Both the position numbers and the translations under genes were made by a program. Below the pieces are notes generated by a model. That model saw only the letters and a list, made by a program, of their open reading frames with translations. It was not told the origin of the DNA and made no database searches. From Euleptes europaea (Eukaryota > Chordata > Lepidosauria > Squamata > Sphaerodactylidae): a stretch of DNA of 64,000 nt. Below, in pieces: positions 10,945-22,500 of this stretch. The stretch covers positions 12,058,604 through 12,122,603 of the forward strand of contig NC_079326.1 of assembly GCF_029931775.1 (NCBI RefSeq). Reading direction: 5' to 3'. Every line of letters starts with the position of its first letter. Position 1 is the first letter of the stretch.

Positions 10945-11324
10945 TGTCAGAGTAACAAGTTGCCCATAATAATCTGACACAGACAGCTGACAGATAGCTG
11001 TCAGTTCAGAGGCATCTAGGATGATGCAAGAGGCAGCAATAGCCTTGCAGGTTCTAGGGTGAACTGCAGCTAACCGGTTTAAAGCAGTAAGGATGATGTA
11101 ATACTGTGGCCAGGTCTGCAGGTGGCCTTATTGGTTTCAGGTGGACTTCTGTATATAAGCCTATGTAACTGTAACTCTTGTGTTGGGAAGTTTGGTGGAG
11201 AGAAGTGTACGTGACGGTTTGTCTTTTATCTGTGCACTGTAAATTAAACAACACTGTTTTCTATAAACCAAGGAGTTCTGGTGGTGTGTCCTGGATAACT
11301 GCTAATCCGCCTGCTTCCACGTCA
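10945..11324 (+). mobile_element. Probable solo LTR (gammaretrovirus-like)
   Basis: A 380-base fossil, TGTCAG to CGTCA, is flanked by a 4-bp repeat GTTT. It contains a TATA box (GTATATAAGCC near 11152) and ATTAAA near 11247 about 100 bases later, the order expected of U3-R-U5. The 4-bp repeat is weak evidence on its own. No internal region is present. Confidence 0.5.
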
Positions 11325-11609
11325 GTTTTATCTTGTCATATTCCAGGTCAATTATATTAAATATTCATCCATATCGAATCGTGTGTGTACGTTTGCAGCA
11401 GCCCTGGCAGATGAGAATATGCTAATCCTAAAGCTTGAAAAACGAGCCCGTTCATAACAAAAATGGTAACAACAGGCTATTATGACAATTAGTATTCCTT
11501 AACAGTTTCCAGTGCAGAGCCATTAGTATTTAATACACTAGGCTCAGTTAGGGTTGCTAACTGCCAGGTAGAACAAAATAGACACCACTGTAGAAGTATC
11601 AAGGGATTT

Positions 11610-12541
11610 GGAAATCAGTACAGGAGCGAAACCAATTTAAACAAAGTGCAAAATTCTTTATAAGCTACCATATATAGTTCAAAACAATACAAGACAAAAT
11701 GTGCATCAAAACCCACAAAATTCCATATATACATATGTACAGAAGTTGTTTAACAAAGTTGTCTCAATTGTGAGTACAAAATCTTCTTATTGAAGGCAAA
11801 TATCAGGTGGCAAGTTAGAGATCATCAGTTTGTGGAGGATACGGCCGTTTCAAATTCTTAGCTTATAAGGCAATTCTTCTTCAGTCCTTCATTCAATCTC
11901 CTGCATAACTTTCTACATATTCCATTAACATAATGTAGGTAACTTCAATTGTCCCACAAAGGGTACAGAGCAAACCTCGTCCCACTCAGTGTAGCTAAGA
12001 ATCTGAAACGGCCGTATCCTCCACAACACTGGTTCCCAACCAGGGGTCTGTGGACCCCCAGGGGTCCGCGAGAACTAAATTAAGGTCCGTGAAACAAAGT
12101 TATAAACCCATAATAAATTAATATTTTCAATTAAAAGTTCTCTATTATAAAATATATATATTCAAATATTATTCTAAGTTTAATGTTTAACTAACAGTTA
12201 TGATTACAGTTTATTTTCAAATTCTCTGAATTTTTATTTTGAACCTTGGGGTCCCTGCACCGAACAAAAAAGTCCTAGTGGTCCCTGGTCAAAAAAAGGT
12301 TGGGAACCACTGCTCCACAAACTGATGATCTCTAACTTACCACCTGATATTTGCCTTCAGTTAAGAAGATTTTGTACTCACAATTGAGACAACTTTGTTA
12401 AACAACTTCTGTCCATATGTATATATGGAATTTTGTGGGTTTTGATGCACATTTTGTCTTGTATTGTTTTGAACTATATGTGGCAGCTTATAAAGAATTT
12501 CGCACTTTGTTTAAATTGGTTTTGCTACTGAACTGATTTCC
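11610..12541. mobile_element. Large foldback element with a hAT copy inside one arm
   Basis: The left arm 11610-11862 is the reverse complement of a right arm made of 11994-12026 plus 12321-12541. Shared blocks include ACAAAGTGC, CAAAATGTGCATCAAAACCC, TTGTACTCACAATTGAGAC and ACGGCCGT. The loop 11863-11993 is about 130 bases. The right arm is split by the hAT-type copy at 12027-12312. Arm mismatches are few, so the fold is still strong. The superfamily is unknown and no coding region is seen. Confidence 0.8.
12027..12312 (+). mobile_element. Non-autonomous hAT-type element, CACTGGTTCCCAACC family, copy 2
   Basis: A 286-base copy nearly identical to the one at 5809-6090, with the same 15-base inverted ends and an exact 8-bp duplication CTCCACAA (12019-12026 and 12313-12320). 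It interrupts the right arm of the foldback element, and the empty site can be read from the intact left arm. Confidence 0.95.
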
Positions 12542-12548
12542 AACTGAC

Positions 12549-12729
12549 AGTTGGTAGCAGGAGGTCTCCTGCTAATTCAACTGATCTCCAGCCCATAGAG
12601 ATCAGTTCACCTGGAGAAAAATGGCCGCTCTGGCAATTGAACTCTATGGCATTGAAGCCCCGCCCCTCCCTCCTCAGGCTCCGCCCCCAAAATCTCCCGC
12701 CAGTGGCGATGAGGGACCTGGCAGCCCTA
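12549..12729 (-). mobile_element. TAGGGTTGCCA-ended MITE, copy 7 (left end worn)
   Basis: The body matches the family (GTCTCCTGCTAATTCAACTG, CACCTGGAGAAAAATGGCCG, CTATGGCATTGAAGCC) and ends GGCAGCCCTA at 12729. The left end, next to the foldback element, is degenerate. It lies about 220 bases before the CpG island. Confidence 0.75.
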
Positions 12730-12949
12730 GGCCCAGCCATAATTCCCGACAACACAATCCTCGACAAGTCCATGTTTATTAGCACCACGATTTAGAAGCA
12801 CGGTAACAGCTCTATCTTATTCCCCACAAAACTAGGGAGGCCTGACACGCGTTTCATTGTAACCGTTACACGCTTCTGCCACCCCCCCCCCACCCCCACC
12901 CCCACAAAGCGAAGGCCGGGGAAAGCTTCTTACCCCCTCAGAGCGATGG

Positions 12950-13460
12950 CCACCGTTACGCGAAGTCACGTGACGCCCCCCTCCTCCTCCTCCTCCTCAT
13001 TGGAGCGCTGTGAACGTGACGCGTCGCGCTCCCAGAAAGCTGTGCGGGAGGCTGCCGAGCCGCTGTCCGGCGACTGATGCTGCCGCGTTGATTAGACAAG
13101 GTGATTCCGGTCCCCTCCCCCTTTCCCGAGCCCCCAGCGGTTGCCTGGCAACCGGGCCTGCTACCCACAGAGGGATGGACGCGCCCCTGCCTAGAGGCCT
13201 GAGCGGCGGTGTGAGTAGAGGGAGGAGGAGGAGGAGGAGGAGGGGAGCTGTTTTCGGGGCCGTGTCAGCGGCCCACGGGTGCGTCCTCTTCTCACGTGTC
13301 GAGGCGGGACGCGGGGAGGGAGGTTTGCGCGCCTCCGGTCGGGCCTTTGGCCTCAAGGGGCTGGGAAGGAGGGGTCCTTCCTCCAAGCGGCGCTGCTGCT
13401 CCCGGGGAGTTGCCTGCGCCTTTAGCAACTCTGTGGTCTGTTTTTGTGGACCCCCTGCTT
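12950..13460 (+). promoter_or_regulatory. SEC22A: CpG island and probable SEC22A promoter with non-coding exon 1
   Basis: A GC- and CpG-rich block stands out sharply from AT-rich flanks. It holds a palindromic E-box TCACGTGA at 12966-12973, an inverted CCAAT box at 12998-13003, a CRE-like GTGACG just after it, and a second CACGTG at 13293-13298. A good splice donor (ACAAG|GTGATT) lies after 13100, so a non-coding first exon ending at 13100 is likely. The first coding exon has an acceptor 22 bases before its ATG, so an upstream untranslated exon is required, and this is the only CpG island upstream of it in the window. No TATA box is seen, as is common for housekeeping genes. Open frames here are GC-driven and I do not read them as coding. 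RNA start mapping would settle the exon. Confidence 0.65.
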
Positions 13461-13689
13461 TTGTGGACCCTGGGAAACAATCTTTCCCTGTCGGATCTTT
13501 CCCTGCCATGTAGTCATTCAACGCCCGAGAAGCGTGCAAGGCCGAAACAAAAGGGGGTTCTGGTCTGCACCCCTCCCCCAACCGTCTGGGTTTGTGTGGT
13601 TTTCTCCTCCCTCAGGGTTTTGGCAAAACAAAACTGTTTTGGAAAGTTCTTCTGCATAAAGTGCTTTTGGGCTCTGGCTGGGGAGGGTG

Positions 13690-14652
13690 TGTGTGCATAT
13701 GGGAATACAAGGCTATGGGAATAAGAATCAAATAAAATGCATGTGGGAATACAAGGATATGGGAATAAGAATCAAATAAAATGCATATGGGAATACAAGG
13801 ATATGGGAATAAGAATAAAATAAAATGCATGTGGGAATACAAGGATATGGGAGTAAGAATAAAATAAAATGCATATGGGAATAAGAATCAAATAAAATGC
13901 ATATGGGAATACAAGGATATGGGAATAAGAATCAAATTAAATGCATATGGGAATACAAGGATATGGGAATAAGAATCAAATTAAATGCATATGGGAATAC
14001 AAGGATATGGGAATAAGAATCAAATAAAATGCATATGGGAATAAAAGGATATGGGAATAAGAATCAAATAAAATGCATGTGGGAATAAAAGGATATGGGA
14101 ATAAGAATCAAATAAAATAAAATGCATGTGGGAATACAAGGATATGGGAATAAGAATAAAATAAAATGCATATGGGAATAAAAGCATATGGGAATATGAA
14201 TAAAATAAAATGCATATGGGAATAAAAGCATATGGGAATAAGAATCAAATAAAATGCATGTGGGAATACAAGGATATGGGAATAAGAATAAAATAAAATG
14301 CATATGGGAATAAAAGCATATGGGAATATGAATAAAATAAAATGCATATGGGAATACAAGGATATGGGAATAAGAATCAAATAAAATGCATATGGGAATA
14401 CAAGGATATGGGAATAAGAATCAAATTAAATGATTATGGGAATACAAGGATATGGGAATAAGAATCAAATAAAATGCATATGGGAATACAAGGATATGGG
14501 AATAAGAATCAAATTAAATGCATATGGGAATACAAGGATATGGGAATAAGAATCAAATTAAATGCATATGGGAATACAAGGATATGGGAATAAGAATCAA
14601 ATAAAATAAAATGCATATGGGAATAAAAGGATACGGGAATAAGAATAGAAGG
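13690..14652. repeat. Minisatellite, 44-bp unit, about 22 copies
   Basis: A tandem array has a unit of about 44 bases built from two related halves (GCATATGGGAATACAAGG and ATATGGGAATAAGAATC) followed by AAATAAAAT. Several units lack one half or carry an extra ATAAA. Copies differ by few bases, mainly GCATGTGGG for GCATATGGG and AAGCAT for AAGGAT, which suggests recent expansion. It lies just downstream of the CpG island, in presumed SEC22A intron 1. The minus strand reads through as repetitive hydrophobic peptides, an artefact of unit length and composition. Confidence 0.95.
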
Positions 14653-14806
14653 GTACATATGGGAAAGAATGAAATCTTGTGAATATAATTTGATTTTTTA
14701 AAAATGAAAGTGCAGGGCCTATATGGCATCCTGTCTCTCAACACATCCCCCTCCCTGTTCCACTTTAAAGCTTGGAAAATTACTGGGAGAACTTAGAGCA
14801 ATTGCT

Positions 14807-15120
14807 GTGGGCACTGAGATGGAAACCTATTTAAGAGGCTGGCAAACATACTACCATATGTTTGGTCTCAATTATTATTATTATTTTTATAATTTTTTAT
14901 TATTTTTATAATAAAAAACAAATTTATAAAAAACAAAGAAAACAATAACATAAAAATACAAAAAGAGCACTTATACATCACTTAAAATTACCCCATACCA
15001 TATGAGTTATAAAATACACAGTGCTCTAATACCCACCACCCACCTTAACGGTGGGCACTGAGATGGAAACCTTTTTAAGAGGCTGGCAAACATACTACCA
15101 TATGTTTGGTCTCAATTATT
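14807..15120 (-). mobile_element. L1 3' end with a 70-bp flanking duplication
   Basis: 14877-15050 is the 3' tail of an L1, antisense to SEC22A. It shares with 35.86-36.06 kb the blocks AAAGAGCACTTATACA and ACACAGTGCTCTAATACCCA. It is flanked by 14807-14876 and 15051-15120, 70-base direct copies with one difference. Either the target duplication was unusually long or the flank was duplicated with the insertion. Confidence 0.85.
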
Positions 15121-18100
15121 GGAGCATGTTTAGCGAATGCTCATAATAGGTTTTGCAAGCTCAGTCTTTTATATACAGATATTAAAGAGGATGTAACTTG
15201 CTAGGAGCTTTGATGCTGGTTTCCCGTATAATATTCTTTAGCAGCATCTCTTTGAAATTACATAGTTGCTTCTACCTGGCACAGTTTTCTCCACTGTACG
15301 GTTGTACTATTGGAAGTACATATTGGGAATGTATTTCGTTGAGAAATACTCAGTCTGATATAGTCTTGTGTACAAATACTGGCAATCTCTAAGATATTAA
15401 GAAATAAATAACAGTAGGGATTCCTATAATGCCCAGAATCTTTTTCCCCCCTCTCCTTTCCCTGCCCCTTATTTTTGTATTGAACATCTAACCTATAGGG
15501 AACTTGAAAACTTACACACTGTCTTGAAATATTTTGGTTAGGCCTAATGAAAGGCATTACATGACTTGTGTTTTTGGAACTTTCCCAGAGTTTTGATGGC
15601 TTCCAAATGATTCATTGCAGCCTCGCTTCACAGATCTTTTCAGATGATTTTTGATTTCTGTTACCGGCTGCCAATGGCTTATTGAATGTTTGGTTTGGTG
15701 TTAGTAACCTTAAATGCTCTCAAGAGGATCAAGTAACAAAAATACTGCTGCTTCTACTCTTTTCTGAAAATTTCTCTACAAACAAAACTAGAGCATAAGA
15801 AAACGGTTGCTACAAGAAAGAGAACCAGTCTGTGTTTTAGAATATATTTTCCGTTTCATTGGATCTGAGCCTTTGAAAAGGATATCTCTTCCATCATCCT
15901 CCATATTCTGGGCAAGGGCTGAAGTTTGGTGCAAAATGGATGCCCCCCATACAGATGTAGGTAGAATGTTCTGAAACAAAGGATGTTTTTTTTTAGCTTG
16001 TTTCTAGGATGTATGCAATTTTATTATTACATGTTTAGTTTAGGTCTGTCTAAACATAGATCACTATTATAGCAGCTTTGTATGTGGTATGTCTCCATGA
16101 CAGTGTAGCCTAACCTGGTAATTTGGAGACAGTTTTTATTCACCCTAGGCCACCAGGCTAGTGGCCAATTTTAAGTCTTACTGTTATGTTAAGTATGTGT
16201 AAGAAAACCAGCAAACACACATGAGAGCATTCCATTCATGCAAACCTTTTGCAGATTGCTTTCAGAAAGGGTTTTTGGTTAACACGTGCAAAATACATTC
16301 TTAGAATGGACTGTCGCAGTTTTTCCTTGCTTTTCATAAGCCCATATAATCAATGCAATGAAGAGTTTAACCAAACTGCAACAATATCTTTATTGCTTTT
16401 TACACAGTACCAGTACATGACTTAATGGCTTCTATTTACCACCAGATACCATTGTCTGTATTGTATCCTTTTAAGCTTCCTGTCCATAGTCATTATTAAA
16501 TTACCCAACTTCTCAAACTGTTTGCTGCGGATGTTTCAATTTCTCAAAAGGGCTAAATAATTAATAAGATATTTAATGCTATAAAGGCAAGAACCCTGAC
16601 CCTTGTTGGGTGTTGGGCTCCACAGCAAACATGAAGTTCTGATATATGCCAGGGTATTCATTTCCGTACCTGCCGTGCTTATTGAGGAAAGTGGAAAAGG
16701 CTGCATGTGCAGGAGCTCCACGTGAGGATTGCAGTGCACATGGCCCTCAGCAATGGAATAAATATTTCTAGGAGTGCAGTATGAAAGGGTGAAGATAACA
16801 GAAAAATCCTCTTTAAAGGTATCAGTTTTGTGAATATTGACCCACAGGCAGGTTTCATCCTTAGGTGTGTATGTTTCATATACTTTATTGCATGATTTAA
16901 TTAAAAGAAATCATTATCTGAGATGGGACTGTGGCTAAATGCAGCCTTTGTTGTTCTGTCATTGGTATCTATTTTAAACAGATGTATGTTTTGAAAGATT
17001 AATTTGCCTTTGCATAAAGAGGAGAAAATGTATTTATTGAGGATTTAGATGGCAGTTTTGCAAAACAGATCTAGTTCTATGAAGCTGTAATCACTTATAG
17101 TTCCCCAGAATTTGTCATCTGTGACTCTGATTCTGGACTGTAAAAACCTGGTGAGGAAACAGGTTTCTGTATTAAATGTGTAAGTAACAGTAGTATTTGA
17201 ATGCAGTAAAATTGTATTGTTTAATAAAGCCAACATAATTATACTCCTTTGTATGTGGGGTTAGTGATTTGTTTCATGGAAATTTGAGCGACGAGGGACG
17301 AATGTTTTTATATGATCCAGTAGTAAGACTGAACTGATAGAACATTTAACGGTGTTCTTAAAATTGAAGAGTCCACAGTCTAGCTAAACTGCTTGTGAAC
17401 TGCAGTATTCTTTAAGTTGATGTATGGCAATTAAGTCCTCTAATTCTATAAACATCATTGGAGCTACTAGTTCAGTCCAGTATTATGCAATTACTCTGCA
17501 ATTCTACTTTGTTTAAAATTCCCTTTTCTTGTTGATCTTTCAGTTATGGTGAGTTAGACTGGCTTTCAAAGTATGATGACATATGACATAGATGAACACT
17601 TCTGCTTTTTGATCTTGAATAATAACACAATGCCATAAATTTTAATATCTTTTTGCAGGTGCACTTATTATATTCTGCGTGCCAAGAGCACCTGATGTGA
17701 CATTAAAAAAAGTCCTTTACATGATGTTATATATATTTTTGTGTATGTTGTGAGATTCTCTGAATAAAAATCTGATTTTTAGCTTGGTTTAGTGCTAGAT
17801 TTGGTGATTTGGAAGCCACTGTACACCACGGTATAGTGATATTACTTTTAAAAATTTCATTCCAAAATGTTATGTAAAATGCTCTGTAAAAGAAAAAAAT
17901 GGTAGAAATAAACATTTTTTTAATGAATGAATAAGGCTTCTTTTGGGAAGTGGGGTACAAATTATGCCTATGAGAACTTAGATTAGGTGATGATTTTTAT
18001 TAATACTTTGTATTGATGCAGACATTGTGCAACCTAATAGTCTAAGAAATGTGGAATGTCTCATGGGCTCCTATGCTCCCATCCATCCCCTCATTTTCTG

Positions 18101-18164
18101 TTGTATGTGCATCTCCCTTAACTTCAGAGTTCATCATATGGTAGTGTTAGGTCTTCATTAAAAT
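15121..18164. other. SEC22A intron 1, nothing recognised
   Basis: About 3 kb of AT-rich intronic DNA. I see no gene, RNA gene or clear repeat. Short open frames on both strands are within chance. Confidence 0.5.
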
Positions 18165-18295
18165 GGTAAAGGTAGTCCCCTGTGCAAGCAAGCACCGGGT
18201 CAGTCCTGACCCATGGGGTGATGTCATATCCCGACGTTTACTAGGCCGACTATGTTTACGGGGTGGTTTGCCAGTGCCTTCACCATAGGTCTTCA
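18165..18295 (-). mobile_element. Sauria-type SINE, 3' part
   Basis: The plus strand shows the reverse of the 3' end: a GGTAAAGGTAG tail followed by CCCCTGTGCAAGCAAGCACC, CCATGGGGTGATGTCA and GGGTGGTTTGCCAGTGCC. This end is shared by squamate tRNA-type SINEs that use BovB-like LINE machinery. The tRNA head is missing. Confidence 0.6.
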
Positions 18296-18409
18296 TTACC
18301 ATGTGCTTAAATTTACAAACCTATTTCTAATCATGGTTGAAATTCTACTCTTGACCTTATCATGGTTTGATTCCACTGACAAGTTTTTAAAGCACCTTAG
18401 CTACTTACA

Positions 18410-18620
18410 GCCCTGACCTGGATGGCCCAGGCTAGTCTGATCTCGTCAGATCTCAGAAGCTAAGCAGGGTCGGCCCTGGTTAGTATTTGGATGGGAGACC
18501 ACCAAGGAATACGAGGGTTGCTGTGCAGAGGAAGGCACTGGAAAACCACCTCTGTTAGTCTCTTGCCATGAAAACCCCAAAAGGGGTCGGCTGTGACTTG
18601 ACGGCACTTCACACACACAC
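18410..18620 (+). mobile_element. 5S rRNA-derived SINE, copy 1
   Basis: The body contains the internal 5S promoter region (TCTGATCTCGTCAGATCTC, GAAGCTAAGCAGGGTC, TTGGATGGGAGACC), then TGACTTGACGGCACTTC and a (CA)n tail. An exact 11-bp target duplication AGCTACTTACA lies at 18399-18409 and 18621-18631. It is therefore a retroposed SINE, not a 5S gene. Confidence 0.93.
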
Positions 18621-19310
18621 AGCTACTTACAAGGAGTATTTTCATAATTTCAAGGGTGTTTCATAATTATGTGTTTCATAATTTCAAGGGTGGTGGTAGC
18701 ACTTGGCCCTTCCCTTGGACATCCATTGGGCATCAAGCCACAGTTTCAAAGGAGACAAAGAAAGAGCAGCTGAAAGAACCATTAAATATTGTTGCTTCTA
18801 TCATGTGAGATAATATCTTGTCTTACTCTTCTAAATCACCTTGTGAGACTGCAAGAGTGGGATATATATTTTAAATAAATAAAACCTAGATCCTCTGAAA
18901 TTTAGAAACTTTATTGGGGCAAGCAGAAACAGAAGCTGAGGGATTTAGCAAATATGTTTGACAAATTTGTAACTGAGGCTGAAAGATAATATTCAAAGCT
19001 TTCCCATAGATGATGTTTGGTCAGTTCCAGGAGGTTTTATTTTTATGAGTATTTTAAAAAGCTTTAGAATCTTGAGTGTTTCTTGATCACAGTTTAGTGT
19101 ATTTTGCAAAAGCCTGCCTGGTATGAACTTTAAAATGCCTACCATGAATTATTACTGTTGGTGTCTCCTGCATTATGAATATTTTAATAAGCTCTTTCTG
19201 GTACCAACATATTGCAGGTATCACATATGCAGTAGTTTGGAACAATTTTTGGAGCCAAATATATTCAAGCAGTGGCACAGTGTTTTGTGTTGGAGAGCAA
19301 TGATTTTGCT

Positions 19311-19521
19311 ACTCATAGAATTGGAAGGGACCACCAGGGTCATCTAGTCCAACCCCCTGCACAATGCAGGATGACCTCCCCCCCACACCCCCAGTGACCC
19401 CAACTCCATGCCCAGAAGATGGCCCAGATGCCCTCCCTCTCATGATCTGCCTAAGGTCATAGAATCAGCATTGCTGACAGATGGCCATCTAGCCTCTGCT
19501 TAAAAACCTCCAGGGAAGGAG
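19311..19521 (-). mobile_element. CR1 LINE, 3' part (left of the DIRS insertion)
   Basis: The plus strand shows the reverse of the CR1 3' end: TAGAATTGGAAGGGACCACC, TCATCTAGTCCAACCCCCTG and TAAAAACCTCCAGGGAAGGA. It stops in mid-element where the DIRS element begins and resumes at 25264. Confidence 0.9.
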
Positions 19522-22500
19522 CGATTCTCCAAACTGAGGCTTCAGCGTCTTGATTCGTGGGTTATTTCCCTCCATCTTCAGGGTAGGCAGGACTAAGTTT
19601 TTATTGGCTTCCTGTCTTCCCTTGGTGGGAAATAGCCTGCTAAGCCTCAGTTCTGTCCTGCCTCGGAAGGGTGAGCAGGGTGTAAGCGTTCCTCTCGCTT
19701 ACCAGTTAAGGAATCTTTAGATCAGCTCCTTGACTATTTTTGTTCTGTTATTTGTATTATTATTTGTTTTCTGTCTCTCTCCCCCCCCCTTCCTTTTTTG
19801 TCTCGGGCGGGAGACGGGGAAGATATTTTTATTTTTTCCTTGGGGCTTACCGGGCGCCTAAAATGGCGGGCGCCATGGAAAATCGGGAGGACGACCTCCT
19901 CTCGGAGGCTGACTATCAAGTGGGGCTAGTTCAGTCCTCCTCAAAGGATGTGGATCCTCCCAATGCCCGCAGTAGCGAGGCCTTAGGGAGAGCGGAGCAG
20001 GAGGGCTCCGAACCACCCGCGGAGGGCAAGCCTAAAAATAAAAAAGTAAAAAAGACCGCATCGGCACAAAAGCGGGCAGCCCCAGCGCTACAGGGCGGTA
20101 AGCGCAAAAGACGGGGGCCCATGCTAGGCGCAACTTCGAGGGCCGGGAAAAAGTCTCCCGTCCGCTCCACGGGCCCAGCGGGCGCAGCGAGTGCGTCTCT
20201 TCAGGCGTCCTCTCTGGCGACTCAGACCCCAGCTTCGTCCGGAACCGGTAATTTTTCTTCTGTTCCTATTTTTGCCGGCGGCCATTTTGGCGCGAATTTG
20301 GGTGGTTCTTTTCCCCCTCTGCCTTCTGGCGGCCATTTTGTTCCACTTATGGGCCCTCAATTGCCTCCCAGTTTTAATGTGGCAGGGCAACAGTCATCCA
20401 GCGCCCCCAATACCGGAGGCCTTTTCCCCCCTCCTGAGTCCAACCGCTCCTTTTCTAGAGAGGAGGCGGATGACATGATTAACACAGCCTTGCAAAGGCA
20501 ATGGATGGCTTTTCAGTCATACCAAATGAGAATGCAATTTTTCCCTGGACAGGGACAAGTTGAATCCCCTCTATCCAACTCTTATAGTTCTCATTATTCG
20601 AGAGAGGGAGACAGGACATCAGACCCTGGGGAGGGGCCTTCTAATAATAAACAATGGCCTACAAAGGCGGCCCTAAAAACACAGGCTTCTCAGGTTAACG
20701 ATAAGGTTGTACTGGGCACTAGCTCCCAATCCTCCCTTGAGTCTGGAGAGGAGGGAGAAGAGGGAGACGAGAGAGAAGAGGGCGAGTTTGAATCCGATGA
20801 GGAGGCACTTCCGGGTGAGGAACCCCAGATGCGCCTCTTTAAAGCAGATGACTACCAAGCCCTGTTAGCCAAGGCCCTTTTGGCACTTGACTTAAACGAA
20901 CCTTCCTCAGAACCTGCAGAAGTAAAAAATGACCTGAAACAGGGAGTTCCAGAGTGTTTTCCTCGTCAAAGAGCCAAGCACAATCTGATTCCCTTCCCTG
21001 AGTTTTTCATGAGGGCAGTCCAGGATGAATGGAGTAACCCAGCTGCTAATAGACAGACTCCTCAGTCAATTAAGAAATTGTACTCTCTTGCTCCCCATGC
21101 GATGGAACTTCTCAAAGTCCCACTGGTGGATGCCCCGGTGGTTGATCTTCAAAACCCGGGTCTTGTGCCCGAGGATGGCATGGGATCCATTAGGGACCAA
21201 TTGGACAAAAAAGCTGACGCTCTAACCAAAAAAGCCCATGAGAATGCAGCACTCGCAATCCAGGCTAGTGCAGCAACTTCCTTTTTCGCCCGAGCCTCTT
21301 ACCTGTGGGTAAAGAAGCTCATCCAACTTATTCCTCCTAACAACCAGAGGATAATTGGGGGATTAGAAAGAGTACAATCGGCTATCTCCTTCATGGCAGA
21401 TGCCTCACTGGATAGCATGGCTTTCTCCGCTAGATCCATGGCTTCAGTTACCTCGATACGCAGGGCTCTCTGGCTTAGGTCATGGCCCGCAGACTTCAAG
21501 GCCAAAACTACACTTATGGCGTATCCCATTCAACAGGGCAAGCTTTTTGGGGATAGGCTGGATAAGATCTTAGTAGAGACGAAGGACAAAAAACAAGTAA
21601 TGCCAAAACAATTCAAGAGGGAGCATAGATCTCCGTCTTTTCAGTCCTTTCGTCAACCTAGAACCTCTAACAGATTTAGAAGCGACACCAGGAGGGGCTC
21701 CTGGAATTCATCAAGATCTTTTCGCAGGGGGGGGGGAAATTTTCCAGACCCCAATCCCAGCAACCTCGTGCCGACAGGGGAGATAAATTTCCCAAGCCCA
21801 ACCCACAGTGACTCAGACCAAATTCCCATCGGGGGGAGGCTCCAATTTTTCAGTGCCAGGTGGGCCCTTTCATCCCCGGACAATTGGGTTTTACAGATCG
21901 TTTCCCAGGGGTACTTACTGGAGTTTACTTCCCCTCCGAAGGATCGTTTTCTCAGTTCCCCGGTACCATCCAGAACACAGACACGAGACCGGTCCACCAG
22001 GGCCATACAACACCTCCTATCTATCAGAGCCATCGAACAGGTCCCTGCTCTCGAGAAAGGCCTGGGAGTCTACTCAATTTTCTTCACGGTCCCCAAAAAG
22101 AACGGGGACTGGAGAGCCATCCTCAATCTAAAATACTTAAACCGAAGGATGTCTCGGAGACGTTTCCGTATGGAGACAGTAAAATCAATTATAGATTCCC
22201 TTCTCCCAGGCACGTTCATGACAGCAGTGGACCTGACCGAAGCATATTTACATCTGGCCATTCATCATTCTCACAGGCGTTTCCTCAGGTTTACCTTTGG
22301 AACCAAACACTTCCAGTTCAGAGCCCTCCCATTCGGGTTGACCTCAGCTCCAAGGGTCTTCACCAAAACCCTGGTGACCATCATGGCCAATATCAGACAA
22401 GAAGGAATCCAGGTACATCCGTACCTGGACGACATACTGATATGTGCACATTCTCAGCATCATTCCACAGTCCACACAAACAGGGTGATACAAATCTTAC

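Noticed and set aside
12956-13724. Overlapping long open frames in the CpG island, up to 194 codons
   Set aside because: GC-rich DNA lacks stop codons by composition. Frames overlap on both strands and show no domain.
13690-14652. CRISPR-like array
   Set aside because: Adjacent near-identical units with no unique spacers, in a vertebrate genome; it is a minisatellite.
13612-14744. Repetitive hydrophobic minus-strand open frames (FILFLFPYP-type repeats)
   Set aside because: They are the translation of the 44-bp minisatellite; repetition and composition explain the open frames.
18430-18500. 5S rRNA gene
   Set aside because: The 5S-like segment is embedded in a SINE with a (CA)n tail and target duplications; it lacks a full 5S gene and terminator.
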